A DNA stretch of 64,000 bases from Roseomonas acroporae. Its GTDB lineage: Bacteria > Pseudomonadota > Alphaproteobacteria > Acetobacterales > Acetobacteraceae. The notes under the pieces are model-generated. The model ran no database searches and had not been told where the DNA came from. It saw only the letters and a list, made by a program, of their open reading frames with translations. Every line of letters begins with the position of its first letter. Within the stretch, counting starts at the first letter, position 1. The position numbers and the translations under genes were made by a program. Shown piece after piece: positions 1-8,252 of this stretch. The stretch is taken from positions 1 to 64,000 of the forward strand of contig NZ_JALPRX010000062.1 in the NCBI RefSeq assembly GCF_023223525.1, given 5' to 3'.

Positions 1-148
1 TGCGCGGCGCCCGGGATGGGCGCGCAAACGGGCATAGCCGGGCGCGATGCCTCCGCGTCCGGCAGGGAAGGCGCGGCCTTAAGCACGGCGGGGCGGCCGG
101 GGCAAGGGCCAATCCCGCCCCGGCCGCCCCGCCGCCGGCCTGCCCGGC

Positions 149-907
149 TCACTCGCCGGGCGGGCTGCCCAGGGCGAAGACGATCAGATGCCGCCGGGAA
201 TCGTAGGGCGCGCCGACATAGGGTTGCAGCCCGAGCATGGCGGCCCGCATCCCCATGGTGTGCGCCGCCGCGACGTGGGCGTCGTAGGCCGCGGCGTCCC
301 GGAACACCTCGACGAGCTGCCAGTGGTTCGGCAGCGCGCGCCAGGAGAGCAGCGCGATGCCGGCCGCGCCCGGCTCGGCCCGCACGGCGGGCAGGTAGCG
401 GTCGAGCAGCGCGCGCGTCGCCGGGGCGCCGGGCGGCATGATGTCCACATGCGTCACCACCGCGAAGCGCCCCGGCTGCCATGCCGCCGCGCCGAGCCCG
501 CCCGCGAGCGGCATGCCCACGCGCTCGTCGAGCGGCACCGCCAGCAGCGGGCCCAGCGCGGCCCGCGCGGCCTCCCGCGCCGCGTCGTCCCGCGCCGCGC
601 GGGCGTCCCCGGCGCTCCGCCAGGCCTCGATCAGCGTGAAGAATTCCGGCCGGCCGGTCTCGCGCGCGGCGGCGACTCCGATCGCGCCGGGCAGCGACAT
701 GCCCGCCTCGGCCAGCCGGCGCAGGGCGGCCGCGCCGGCCTCGCCCCGGCCCGGCAGGAACTCGACATAGGTGACGGAGAACTCGCGTTGCCCTTCCGGG
801 GCCTGCCAGGACGGCGCCTGCGCCAGGGCGGCGCCGACCGGCGGGCCGCCCCGGCCGCCGCACAGGAAAAGGACCAGGCAGAGCGTGGCGAGCCGTAGCA
901 GGCGCAT
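149..907 (-). CDS. Secreted protein with two antibiotic-biosynthesis-monooxygenase-like (ABM) repeats
   Basis: 252 aa. I start it at the ATG at 907 because a GGAGG ribosome site lies 9 bases upstream and the N-terminus (MRLLRLATLCLVLFLC) is then a signal peptide ending near AALAQA. The mature part has two related ~95-residue halves: one begins FSVTYVEFLPG, the other FAVVTHVDIMPPG. Each continues with a charged helix and a segment like W(R/E)S or LVEVFRD, which is the dimeric alpha/beta-barrel pattern of ABM/quinol-monooxygenase-like proteins. The substrate cannot be told from sequence. It is transcribed away from fabD, so it is not part of the fatty-acid cluster. Confidence 0.72.
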   Translation of the reverse strand: MRLLRLATLCLVLFLCGGRGGPPVGAALAQAPSWQAPEGQREFSVTYVEFLPGRGEAGAAALRRLAEAGMSLPGAIGVAAARETGRPEFFTLIEAWRSAGDARAARDDAAREAARAALGPLLAVPLDERVGMPLAGGLGAAAWQPGRFAVVTHVDIMPPGAPATRALLDRYLPAVRAEPGAAGIALLSWRALPNHWQLVEVFRDAAAYDAHVAAAHTMGMRAAMLGLQPYVGAPYDSRRHLIVFALGSPPGE

Positions 908-1157
908 TCGTGTCGTCCTCCCTCGGTGGAGCGAGCGGCCTCCGGGACCCGGATGGCCGGGGCGGCGGCACGGCGGCCGCCGGCGACGCTGCCGGCATCG
1001 GCATCGCCGCCGTGCCGGTCCTGCCGCAACCAGAATAGGATGGAACCGTTCATATCCTTCAACCCTGGGTGGTTTGGGGGCGCTGCCGGGCGGGCGGGCC
1101 GTCCGGCGCGGACGTGATCCGGGCCCATCCCGGCGCCGGCCGCCGCCGATCGCGGCG

Positions 1158-1186
1158 TTGACAAGCGGGCGGCGCGCGACTAATCC
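1158..1186 (+). promoter_or_regulatory. Candidate sigma-70 promoter for fabD
   Basis: A perfect TTGACA -35 (1158-1163), a 17-bp spacer and TAATCC as -10 (1181-1186) lie about 135 bp before the fabD start. This is the best promoter match in the 413-bp gap between the divergent ABM gene and fabD. The rest of the gap shows no gene. Confidence 0.5.
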
Positions 1187-1320
1187 CGCGCCCCCGATCC
1201 GACCGCCATGGCGGCCGGCCCCTTCGCGCATCCGCCGCTCCGCCCCTTCGCTTCGCCCCGGCATCCGGTCGGGCCGGTGGACGGCCGCCACTCAGCAACC
1301 GCATCGAGGACCGTCCCGCC

Positions 1321-2277
1321 ATGGCGCTCGCGCTCCTGTTTCCCGGCCAAGGCAGCCAGGCCGTCGGCATGGGCCACGCCCTCGCCGAGGCCTTCCCCGC
1401 CGCCCGCGAGGTGTTCCAGGAGGTGGACGACGCCCTGGGCCAGCACCTGTCGCGGCTGATGTTCGAGGGCCCGGCCGAGGAGCTGACGCTGACCGCCAAC
1501 GCCCAGCCGGCGCTGCTCGCCGTCTCGGTGGCGGTGCTGCGCGTGCTGGAGCGCGAGGGCGGCTTCCGCCTGCCGGAGAAGGTGGCGCTGGTGGCCGGCC
1601 ACTCGCTCGGCGAGTACAGCGCGCTCACCGCCGCCGGGGCGCTCGACCTCGCGACCGCGGCGCGGCTGCTGCGCCGGCGCGGCGAGGCGATGCAGAAGGC
1701 CGTGCCGGCCGGCGAGGGCGCCATGGCGGCGCTGCTCGGCGCCGATCTGGCGCAGGCCCGCGCCATCTGCGAGCGCGCCGCGCCGGCGCCCGACGGCCGC
1801 ACCGAGGTGGTGGAGTGCGCCAACGACAATGGCGGCGGCCAGGTGGTGGTCTCCGGCCACAAGGCGGCGGTGGAGCGGGCGGTGGAGCTGGCCAAGGCCG
1901 AGGGCATCCGCCGCGCCATGCTGCTGCCGGTCTCGGCGCCGTTCCATTCCGCGCTGATGGCGCCCGCCGCGCATGTGATGGAGGAGGCGCTGGCCCGCGC
2001 CGAGCTGCGCGCGCCGCTGGTGCCGGTGGTGGCCAACGTCACCGCCGCCAAGGTGACCGACCCGCACGAGATCCGCCGGCTGCTGGTCGAGCAGGTGACC
2101 GCCACGGTGCGCTGGCGCGAGAGCATCGAGGCGATGTCGGCCATGGGCTGCGACCGCTTCGCCGAGCTCGGCGCCGGGCGCGTGCTGACCGGGCTGATGA
2201 AGCGCCTCGCCCCGGAGGCGAAGGCTCTGTCGGTCGGCAATCCGGTCGAGATCGAAGCCTTCCTGAAGGCGGTGTGA
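1321..2277 (+). CDS. fabD: Malonyl-CoA:ACP transacylase
   Basis: 318 aa, the normal length for FabD. It transfers malonyl from CoA to acyl carrier protein, making the extender unit for type II fatty acid synthesis in the cytoplasm. It opens with LLFPGQGSQ. The nucleophile motif GHSLGEYSA puts the catalytic serine at 95, and PFHSALM supplies His209. The start ATG at 1321 comes directly before the family N-terminus MALALLFPGQ. fabG follows after 5 bases, so the two are cotranscribed. The order fabD-fabG-acpP-fabF is the standard bacterial fatty-acid cluster. Confidence 0.97.
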   Translation: MALALLFPGQGSQAVGMGHALAEAFPAAREVFQEVDDALGQHLSRLMFEGPAEELTLTANAQPALLAVSVAVLRVLEREGGFRLPEKVALVAGHSLGEYSALTAAGALDLATAARLLRRRGEAMQKAVPAGEGAMAALLGADLAQARAICERAAPAPDGRTEVVECANDNGGGQVVVSGHKAAVERAVELAKAEGIRRAMLLPVSAPFHSALMAPAAHVMEEALARAELRAPLVPVVANVTAAKVTDPHEIRRLLVEQVTATVRWRESIEAMSAMGCDRFAELGAGRVLTGLMKRLAPEAKALSVGNPVEIEAFLKAV

Positions 2278-2282
2278 GCAGG

Positions 2283-3041
2283 ATGACCGATACGCCCCCC
2301 GGCATGTTCCGCCTCGACGGCAAGGTCGCCCTCGTCACCGGCGCCTCCGGCGGCATCGGCGCCGCCATCGCCCGCGCGCTGCACGCGCAGGGCGCGAGCG
2401 TCGCGCTTTCCGGCACGCGCCGCGATGCGCTGGAGTCGCTCGCCGCCGAGCTGGGCGAGCGCACGCTCGTCGCCCCCGCCCAGCTCGCCGAGGCCGAGGC
2501 GGCCGCCACGCTGGTGGGCGAGGTCGAGGAGAAGTTCGGCCGGCTCGACATCCTCGTGAACAACGCCGGCTTCACCCGCGACGGGCTGATGCTGCGCATG
2601 ACCGATGCCGACTGGGGCGCGGTGCTCGACGTCGATCTCGGCGCCCCGTTCCGCCTGGCCCGCGCCGCGCTGCGCGGCATGATGAAGCGGCGCGCGGGGC
2701 GCATCGTCGGCATCGCCTCGATCGTCGGCGCCACCGGCAACCCGGGGCAGGCGAACTACGCCGCCGCCAAGGCCGGGCTGATCGGCATGACCAAGGCGAT
2801 GGCGCAGGAGATCGCGCCGCGCGGCGTGACCGCCAACATCGTGGCGCCGGGCTTCATCCGCACGCCGATGACGGACGCGCTGAACGAGGCGCAGCGCGCC
2901 GCGCTGCTCGGCCGCATCCCGCTCGGCCGCATGGGCGAGCCGGCGGACGTGGCGGCGGCGGTGGTCTACCTCGCTTCCGGGGAGGCCGGCTGGGTGACCG
3001 GCGCCACGCTGCACGTGAACGGCGGGATGGCGATGCTGTGA
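2283..3041 (+). CDS. fabG: 3-oxoacyl-ACP reductase
   Basis: 252 aa short-chain dehydrogenase that reduces 3-ketoacyl-ACP with NADPH in the elongation cycle. Visible are the cofactor-binding TGASGGIG (19-26), NNAG (93-96) and the catalytic Ser146, Tyr159 and Lys163 (YxxxK). The start ATG at 2283 lies 5 bases after the fabD stop, next to AGCAGG. A much longer open frame in the same phase (from 771) crosses fabD out of frame and is an artefact of high GC. Translation is probably coupled to fabD. Confidence 0.96.
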   Translation: MTDTPPGMFRLDGKVALVTGASGGIGAAIARALHAQGASVALSGTRRDALESLAAELGERTLVAPAQLAEAEAAATLVGEVEEKFGRLDILVNNAGFTRDGLMLRMTDADWGAVLDVDLGAPFRLARAALRGMMKRRAGRIVGIASIVGATGNPGQANYAAAKAGLIGMTKAMAQEIAPRGVTANIVAPGFIRTPMTDALNEAQRAALLGRIPLGRMGEPADVAAAVVYLASGEAGWVTGATLHVNGGMAML

Positions 3042-3058
3042 GGGGCCACCGCGGCCCC
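3042..3058 (+). terminator. GC hairpin after fabG
   Basis: GGGGCC (3042-3047) and GGCCCC (3053-3058) can pair immediately after the fabG stop. There is no following T-run, so this may only attenuate or stabilise the 3' end. The remaining ~270 bp before acpP holds no gene and probably carries the acpP promoter. Confidence 0.3.
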
Positions 3059-3330
3059 GCGGCGGGATTCCGCCCCGGCGCGGCGGCGGCGGGGTCGGCC
3101 CGCCGCCCGTCTTTCCGGTGCGTGTCCTTCCGGCCACAGCGTCCCGCCCAGGACACGGCTGGGGCGCGCGCGACGGGCTGCGGGCGGGCTGCCCGGCGCT
3201 AGGCCGGGCCGGTGTTCCATGTTAAGCCCCGCCACCCGAGCGGGGCCCGGTCCGAACGAGTATCGGACCGGTTTCCGTTGGCAGACGCTCGGCACGGGTT
3301 GCACGGCCGGCAGCAAGGAGAGACTACGCG

Positions 3331-3570
3331 ATGAGCGACACCGCCGAGAAGGTGAAGAAGATCGTCGTCGAGCACCTCGGCGTCGAGGAGTCCAAGGTGA
3401 CCCCCGAGGCGTCCTTCATCGACGACCTCGGCGCCGACAGCCTCGACACGGTCGAGCTGGTGATGGCCTTCGAGGAGGCCTTTGGCGTGGAGATCCCGGA
3501 CGACGCGGCGGAGAAGATCACCACCGTCAAGGACGCGATCGAGTACATCGACGAGCACAAGGCGGCCTGA
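3331..3570 (+). CDS. acpP: Acyl carrier protein
   Basis: 79 aa, very acidic, four-helix carrier of growing acyl chains. The phosphopantetheine attachment motif GADSLD places the modified serine at 37. AAGGAGAG precedes the ATG by about 10 bases. The 290-bp gap from fabG suggests its own promoter, as expected for a protein needed in large excess over the enzymes. fabF begins 60 bp downstream. Confidence 0.98.
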   Translation: MSDTAEKVKKIVVEHLGVEESKVTPEASFIDDLGADSLDTVELVMAFEEAFGVEIPDDAAEKITTVKDAIEYIDEHKAA

Positions 3571-3630
3571 GCGGGGAACCCCCGCAGGGATCGCCCGGAC
3601 AGGCCGCACGGTAGGGACGGGATAGGGAAC

Positions 3631-4920
3631 GTGTTCGCGAACGGCATTACGCCACGGCGCGTGGTGGTGACGGGCATGGGCATCGCCTGCCCCCTCGGGG
3701 TCGGCGTCGAGCCCGTCTGGCAGCGCCTGCTCGCCGGTGAGAGCGGTATCTCCGCCATCCAGTCCTTCGACGTGGCCAATCTGCCGGCGAAGATCGCCGG
3801 TCAGGTGCCGGCCGGCTCCCGGGCCGAAGGCCGGCTCGACCTCGCCGAGTGGATCCCGGTCAAGGACCAGAAGAAGATGGACCGCTTCATCCAACTCGCG
3901 CTGGTGGCGGCCATCGAGGCGGTCGAGGATTCCGGCTGGACGCCGGCCGAGGACGACGAGGCGGGCCGCTGCGCCACCGGCGTGATGATCGGCTCGGGCA
4001 TCGGCGGCCTGCCGGCGATCTACGAGGCCTCGGTCACGGTCAGCCAGGGCAAGGTGAAGCGGCTCTCGCCCTTCTTCATTCCCTCGGCGCTGATCAACCT
4101 CGCCTCGGGCCACGTCTCCATCAAGTACGGCTTCAAGGGGCCGAACCACGCGGCCGTGACGGCCTGCGCCACCGGCGTCCACGCCGTGGGCGACGCGGCG
4201 CGGCTGATCGCGCTCGGCGATGCCGACGTGATGGTGGCCGGCGGCGCCGAGGCGGCGATCAGCGAGATCGGCATGGGCGGCTTCTGCGCCTCCCGTGCCC
4301 TCTCCACCGGCTTCAACGACACCCCGACCGAGGCCTCGCGTCCCTGGGACGAGGGCCGCGACGGCTTCGTCATGGGCGAGGGCGCCGGCGTCGTCGTGCT
4401 GGAGGAGCTCGAGCACGCGAAGCGGCGCGGCGCCAGGATCTATGCCGAGGTGATCGGCTACGGCATGTCCGGCGACGCGTACCACATCACCGCCCCCTCC
4501 GAGACCGGGGACGGCGCCTACCGCTCCATGTCGGCGGCGCTGCGCTCGGCCGGGATCGGGCCGGAGCAGGTGCAGTACGTCAACGCCCACGGCACCTCGA
4601 CGCCGATGGGCGACGACCTGGAGCTGGGCGCGGTGGAGCGGGTGTTCGGCGAGGCCGGCAGGCACCTCGCCATGTCCTCCACCAAGTCGGCGATCGGCCA
4701 CCTGCTGGGGGCGGCCGGCGCGGTGGAGGCGGTGTTCTCCATCCTCGCCATCCGCGACAAGGTGGCGCCGCCCACGCTGAACCTGCACAGGCCCTCGCGC
4801 GCCAGCGTGATCGACCGCGTGCCGCTGGAGGCGCAGCCGCGGCCGATCGAGGTGGCGCTGAGCAACAGCTTCGGCTTCGGCGGCACCAACGCCAGCATCG
4901 TCTTCCGCGCCGCGCCCTGA
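3631..4920 (+). CDS. fabF: 3-oxoacyl-ACP synthase II (KAS II)
   Basis: 429 aa thiolase-fold condensing enzyme that elongates acyl-ACP with malonyl-ACP and governs the last elongation steps. The triad is visible: Cys179 in VTACATG, His320 in VNAHGTSTPMGD and His357 in SAIGHLLGAAGA, with the C-terminal NSFGFGGTNAS loop. It begins with GTG (3631). No ATG gives the family N-terminus (RRVVVTGMG), so the start differs from its ATG-starting neighbours. Confidence 0.97.
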   Translation: MFANGITPRRVVVTGMGIACPLGVGVEPVWQRLLAGESGISAIQSFDVANLPAKIAGQVPAGSRAEGRLDLAEWIPVKDQKKMDRFIQLALVAAIEAVEDSGWTPAEDDEAGRCATGVMIGSGIGGLPAIYEASVTVSQGKVKRLSPFFIPSALINLASGHVSIKYGFKGPNHAAVTACATGVHAVGDAARLIALGDADVMVAGGAEAAISEIGMGGFCASRALSTGFNDTPTEASRPWDEGRDGFVMGEGAGVVVLEELEHAKRRGARIYAEVIGYGMSGDAYHITAPSETGDGAYRSMSAALRSAGIGPEQVQYVNAHGTSTPMGDDLELGAVERVFGEAGRHLAMSSTKSAIGHLLGAAGAVEAVFSILAIRDKVAPPTLNLHRPSRASVIDRVPLEAQPRPIEVALSNSFGFGGTNASIVFRAAP

Positions 4921-5262
4921 GGCGCGCGCGGGGCCGCCGGTATTCCGACCGGCGCCGTCGTTCCGGCGGAGCAGGGGCGGGAGCGGCCACCGCCCTCCCG
5001 CCTGTCCCGATGCCGGGGAGCGCGGGAGTGTCCCGGGCGCATCCGGCACCGTCATTCCCGGCGGCCGGCCCGCGCGTCCTTCCGCCGGGCCTTTCCGAGG
5101 CTTCCCGCCGCCGGCCGGGATGACCGAGAGGCACATGCCCCGTGACGGCGGCATGCGCCATGCGCCGGACCCGATTCCGCCGCCGAGGCGTGCCCCCGCG
5201 GCGGCCGGCCCACCGGCATCTCCGCACCCGGCCCGGGCCGGAGAAAGGCAGGATCGTCAGGC
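4921..5262. other. Gap between fabF and mltG
   Basis: 342 bp with no supported gene. The open frames seen here lack family features and are out of phase with neighbours. AGAAAGGCAGG just before 5263 is the mltG ribosome site. Confidence 0.5.
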
Positions 5263-6306
5263 ATGTCGAGATTCCCGCGCTTCCTGCTCGGCGCCGCGTC
5301 GGCGCTGGCCCTGCTCGCCGCCGCGGGCGGCCTCGCCTTCTGGGTCGGGCGCGTCGCCTCGCTCTCGCCCGGACCGCTGGAGACGCAGCGGCAGGTGGTG
5401 GTGCCACGCGGCGGCACCGAGACCATCGCCGCCGCGCTCGCCGAGCAGGGCGTGATCGCCAATCCGCGCTTCTTCGCCCTGGTCGCCTGGCTGACGCGCG
5501 ACGCCGGCCCGCTGCGGGCCGCCGAGTTCACCTTTCCCGCCGGGGTCTCGCTGCAGGACGTGCTGCACATCCTGCGCGAGGGGCGGGCGGTGCAGCACCG
5601 CCTGACCATCCCGGAGGGCCTGACGGCGCGCCAGATCGGATCGCTGATCGCCGGCGCCGAGGCGCTGCGGGGCGAGATGCCGGCGATCGACGAGGGCGAG
5701 GTGCTGCCCGAGACCTACGCCTACCAGCGCGACGACGAGCGTGCCGCCCTGGTGCGCCGGGCGGAGGCCGCCATGTCGCGCGCCCTGGCCGATGCGTGGA
5801 AGGCGCGCGCCCCCGACCTGCCGCTCGCCACGCCGCGCGAGGCGCTGATCCTGGCCTCGATCATCGAGCGCGAGACGGGCAAGCCGGAGGAGCGGGCGCG
5901 CGTCGCGGCCGTGTTCATCAACCGGCTGCGGCGCGGCATGCCGCTGCAGGCGGATTCCACCGTGGCCTACGCGGCGGCCGATGGCGGCGTGCTGGACCGG
6001 CCACTGAGCCGCGCCGACCTGGAACGCGATTCGCCCTTCAACACCTATCGCCGGTCCGGCCTGCCGCCGGCGCCGATCGCCTCGCCGGGCCGGGAGACGC
6101 TGCGCGCGGCCACGCGGCCGGATACGACGGATGAGCTGTACTTCGTGGCGGACGGCACGGGCGGGCATGCCTTCGCGCGCACCCTGGAGGAGCACAACCG
6201 CAACGTCGCCCGCTGGCGCGAGGGCCGGCAGGGCGGCGCGGGCGCTGCCGGCGGCGCGGCGGGCGGCGGGGCGGCGGGCGGCGGGGCGGCGGGCGGGCGG
6301 CCCTGA
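5263..6306 (+). CDS. mltG: Endolytic transglycosylase MltG
   Basis: 347 aa inner-membrane lytic transglycosylase (YceG family) that cuts nascent peptidoglycan and terminates glycan strands. One N-terminal transmembrane segment (about 8-28) precedes a LysM-like region with VVVPRGGTETIAAALAEQGV. The catalytic glutamate is E202 in SIIERETGKPEER, followed by VAAVFINRLRRGMPLQADST, a family hallmark. The last ~25 residues are an AAGG-rich low-complexity tail made by a GGCGGGGCGG-type repeat, probably species-specific. fabF-mltG adjacency is common in Proteobacteria. Confidence 0.95.
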   Translation: MSRFPRFLLGAASALALLAAAGGLAFWVGRVASLSPGPLETQRQVVVPRGGTETIAAALAEQGVIANPRFFALVAWLTRDAGPLRAAEFTFPAGVSLQDVLHILREGRAVQHRLTIPEGLTARQIGSLIAGAEALRGEMPAIDEGEVLPETYAYQRDDERAALVRRAEAAMSRALADAWKARAPDLPLATPREALILASIIERETGKPEERARVAAVFINRLRRGMPLQADSTVAYAAADGGVLDRPLSRADLERDSPFNTYRRSGLPPAPIASPGRETLRAATRPDTTDELYFVADGTGGHAFARTLEEHNRNVARWREGRQGGAGAAGGAAGGGAAGGGAAGGRP

Positions 6307-6401
6307 CATGCCGCCGGCGCGCCGGTTTTCGGCGTGCCGCGCGAAACCCCATGCCCCGGGGGGCTTCCCCCCGTCCGCCGGGCAGGGTATGGAGACGCCG
6401 G

Positions 6402-6443
6402 GGACCCGTAGCTCAGCTGGATAGAGCGTTGCCCTCCGAAGGC
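6402..6443 (+). pseudogene. 5' half of a tRNA-Arg(CCG), cut in the anticodon arm (element junction)
   Basis: GGACCCG acceptor 5' strand (6402-6408), the D-arm GCTCAGCTGGATAGAGC, anticodon stem TTGCC and loop CTCCGAA (anticodon CCG) are intact. After GGC at 6443 the sequence stops pairing: TG replaces the AA needed to close the stem, and no T-arm or 3' acceptor CGGGTCC follows. It cannot be a functional tRNA. The clean loss of structure next to the anticodon marks the left boundary of inserted DNA. Confidence 0.85.
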
Positions 6444-6693
6444 TGATGTCAAGGGTGTTTCGTGAGTGAGTAACTGAAGAAAGGTTCGTGAAAACAGTAG
6501 CTTGAGTGATCCTACAGACGCCGCCCAACCCCGAAGAATTTTCGCGTAAGCACCGCGTAAGCAGTTTTCGGAGAACGGGGGCGGAACAGCGGATAGTGGG
6601 GCGTAGTCGCCCGGCGGCCGCAATGGAGGATTGGTTTGTGAAGGCCGAATCCGTTGACCCTCATAGGTCGGTCGGGCTAGGCGAAATTGAGAT

Positions 6694-6770
6694 GCACCCG
6701 TAGCTCAGCTGGATAGAGCGCCACCCTCCGAAGGTGGAGGCCACACGTTCGAATCGTGTCGGGTGCGCCA
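6694..6770 (+). tRNA. tRNA-Arg(CCG)
   Basis: 77 nt with encoded CCA. Acceptor GCACCCG (6694-6700) pairs with CGGGTGC (6760-6766). D-arm GCTC/GAGC, anticodon stem CCACC/GGTGG with loop CTCCGAA (anticodon CCG), and T-arm ACACG-TTCGAAT-CGTGT all pair fully. It has the same anticodon as the broken gene at 6402 but different acceptor and anticodon stems, so it is another isodecoder rather than a restored copy. It may be carried by the element to replace the disrupted gene. Confidence 0.96.
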
Positions 6771-6908
6771 ACCTCCCTAGATGTGTGCCTTGTGGCGCCA
6801 GTCGGGTTAGGTTGGCTGAGGGCTCGAAGATGTCGAGCCAGCCCACTTTCTCGTCCTGCCGTGCTTCCAACCGCCCGCGCCTGCGGACGCATCTTCATGC
6901 CGGCAGCC

Positions 6909-6958
6909 TTGAATTAGCCCCACCCGCTATTAAGATATATGGCGATATGCTTTAATAG
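6909..6958 (+). promoter_or_regulatory. Candidate promoter and operator for the fic gene
   Basis: TTGAAT (6909-6914), a 16-bp spacer and TAAGAT (6931-6936) form a promoter-like pair. The -10 lies inside an inverted repeat CTATTAA (6927-6933) / TTAATAG (6952-6958). The AT-rich patch stands out in GC-rich DNA 27 bp before the fic start. Fic could autoregulate, but no binding data exist. Confidence 0.4.
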
Positions 6959-6984
6959 CTTCGAGGCCGATTAAAGGATCGCGC

Positions 6985-8160
6985 GTGGCGGACGGACAGA
7001 ACCAAAGGCTCGGGGCCTACGTCGAAACGAGCGCAGGAGGCGAGCGCGTGCGGGCCTATGTGCCTGCCCCGCTGCCGCCGAATCCGCCGCTCGAACTCGG
7101 ACGGTTCATGCAGGTCTACGAACGCGCCATTGCCGCGGTCGGGCGCCTGGACGGCGTGACGACGATCCTGCCCTCGACGCCTTTGTTCCTCTACATGTAC
7201 GTCCGCAAGGAAGCCCTGCTGTCGTCTCAGATCGAGGGGACGCAATCCTCGCTGTCGGATCTGCTGCTGTTCGAAAATCACGAGGCGCCGGCGGTCGAAC
7301 TCGACGACGTCACCGAGGTCTCGAACTACGTCGCGGCGATCGAGCACGGCGTCTCCCGGATGCGCGGCGGATTTCCCCTGTCGCTCCGGCTGATCCGCGA
7401 AATGCACGCCATTCTGCTCAAGTCGGGGCGGGGCGCCGCGAAGCAACCGGGCGAGTTCCGGCGCTCACAGAACTGGATCGGCGGAACCCGGCCTGGCAAC
7501 GCGCTGTTCGTGCCGCCGCCGCCGAACCAGCTAGATGAATGCCTCGATGCGCTCGAGCGCTTCTTGCACAGCGAGGATGCGGCGCTGCCCCCGCTCATCC
7601 GGGCGGGCCTGGCCCACGTCCAGTTCGAGACGATCCACCCCTTCCTCGACGGCAACGGGCGCCTGGGTCGGCTGCTCATCACGCTGATCCTGTGTGAGGC
7701 GGGGGTGCTGCGCGAGCCGATCCTCTATCTCAGCCTGTTCCTGAAATCCCGGCGCGACGACTATTACCGGCTCCTGCAGGAGGTCCGCCAGGCTGGGACC
7801 TGGGAGACCTGGATGGAGTTCTTCCTGACCGGCGTCGCTGAGACCGCTGAACAAGCCGCCGCGACCGCGCGCGATCTCATCGCCATGTTCGATGCTCACC
7901 GACAGCAGATCGCAGGCCTCGGTCGCGCGGCCCCATCCGCGCTCCGCGTCCACGAATTGATGCAAGCCAGTCCGATCGTCACTATCCAGACTGTCTCCGA
8001 GAAACTCGCCGTCTCTTTCCCGACCGCCAGCACGGCGCTGGAAAACCTCGCCAAGATCAACGTCGTGCGCGAGACCACGGGACGGCAACGCGGCCGGATC
8101 TACGCCTATTCGGACTATCTGGCCTTGCTCGATCGCGGCACGGATCCCTTGCCGGCCTGA
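6985..8160 (+). CDS. Fic family protein (class II, self-inhibited AMPylase-like)
   Basis: 391 aa. The Fic core HPFLDGNGRLGR (218-229) has all catalytic residues: His218, the Asp/Asn of the loop and the final Arg. An N-terminal inhibitory helix motif (S/T)xxxE(G/N) is seen as SSQIEGT around residues 80-86, with Glu84 the residue that blocks ATP in class II Fic proteins. Residues ~315-385 look like a winged helix, the usual C-terminal DNA-binding part of SoFic-like proteins. It starts at GTG 6985, just after a promoter-like palindrome. The likely reaction is AMP (or another nucleotide) transfer to Ser/Thr/Tyr of an unknown partner. It is the first gene inside the element and may be an accessory toxin-like or regulatory gene. 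Confidence 0.88.
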   Translation: MADGQNQRLGAYVETSAGGERVRAYVPAPLPPNPPLELGRFMQVYERAIAAVGRLDGVTTILPSTPLFLYMYVRKEALLSSQIEGTQSSLSDLLLFENHEAPAVELDDVTEVSNYVAAIEHGVSRMRGGFPLSLRLIREMHAILLKSGRGAAKQPGEFRRSQNWIGGTRPGNALFVPPPPNQLDECLDALERFLHSEDAALPPLIRAGLAHVQFETIHPFLDGNGRLGRLLITLILCEAGVLREPILYLSLFLKSRRDDYYRLLQEVRQAGTWETWMEFFLTGVAETAEQAAATARDLIAMFDAHRQQIAGLGRAAPSALRVHELMQASPIVTIQTVSEKLAVSFPTASTALENLAKINVVRETTGRQRGRIYAYSDYLALLDRGTDPLPA

Positions 8161-8252
8161 CGCGCCGAGGGAAATCGAAACCAAGAGCAACGTATATCGA
8201 GATGGAGGCGAACAGGGAGGGGCGGCACAGTTTGTAGGAGGCGTCGGCGCGT

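Noticed and set aside
771-3137. Very long open frames over fabD-fabG on both strands (up to 756 and 692 codons).
   Set aside because: They overlap clear FabD and FabG out of phase, are Arg/Pro/Ala-rich without family motifs, and arise from very high GC, which removes stop codons. Only the fabG part of the plus-strand frame is real.
6225-6305. GCGGGCGGCGGGG repeats at the mltG end as a CRISPR-like or regulatory repeat.
   Set aside because: They are in frame, code an Ala/Gly tail, and have no spacers. No CRISPR array was seen anywhere in the window.
6402-6480. Calling the 6402 sequence a functional tRNA-Arg.
   Set aside because: The anticodon stem fails after 6443 and there is no T-arm or 3' acceptor strand.
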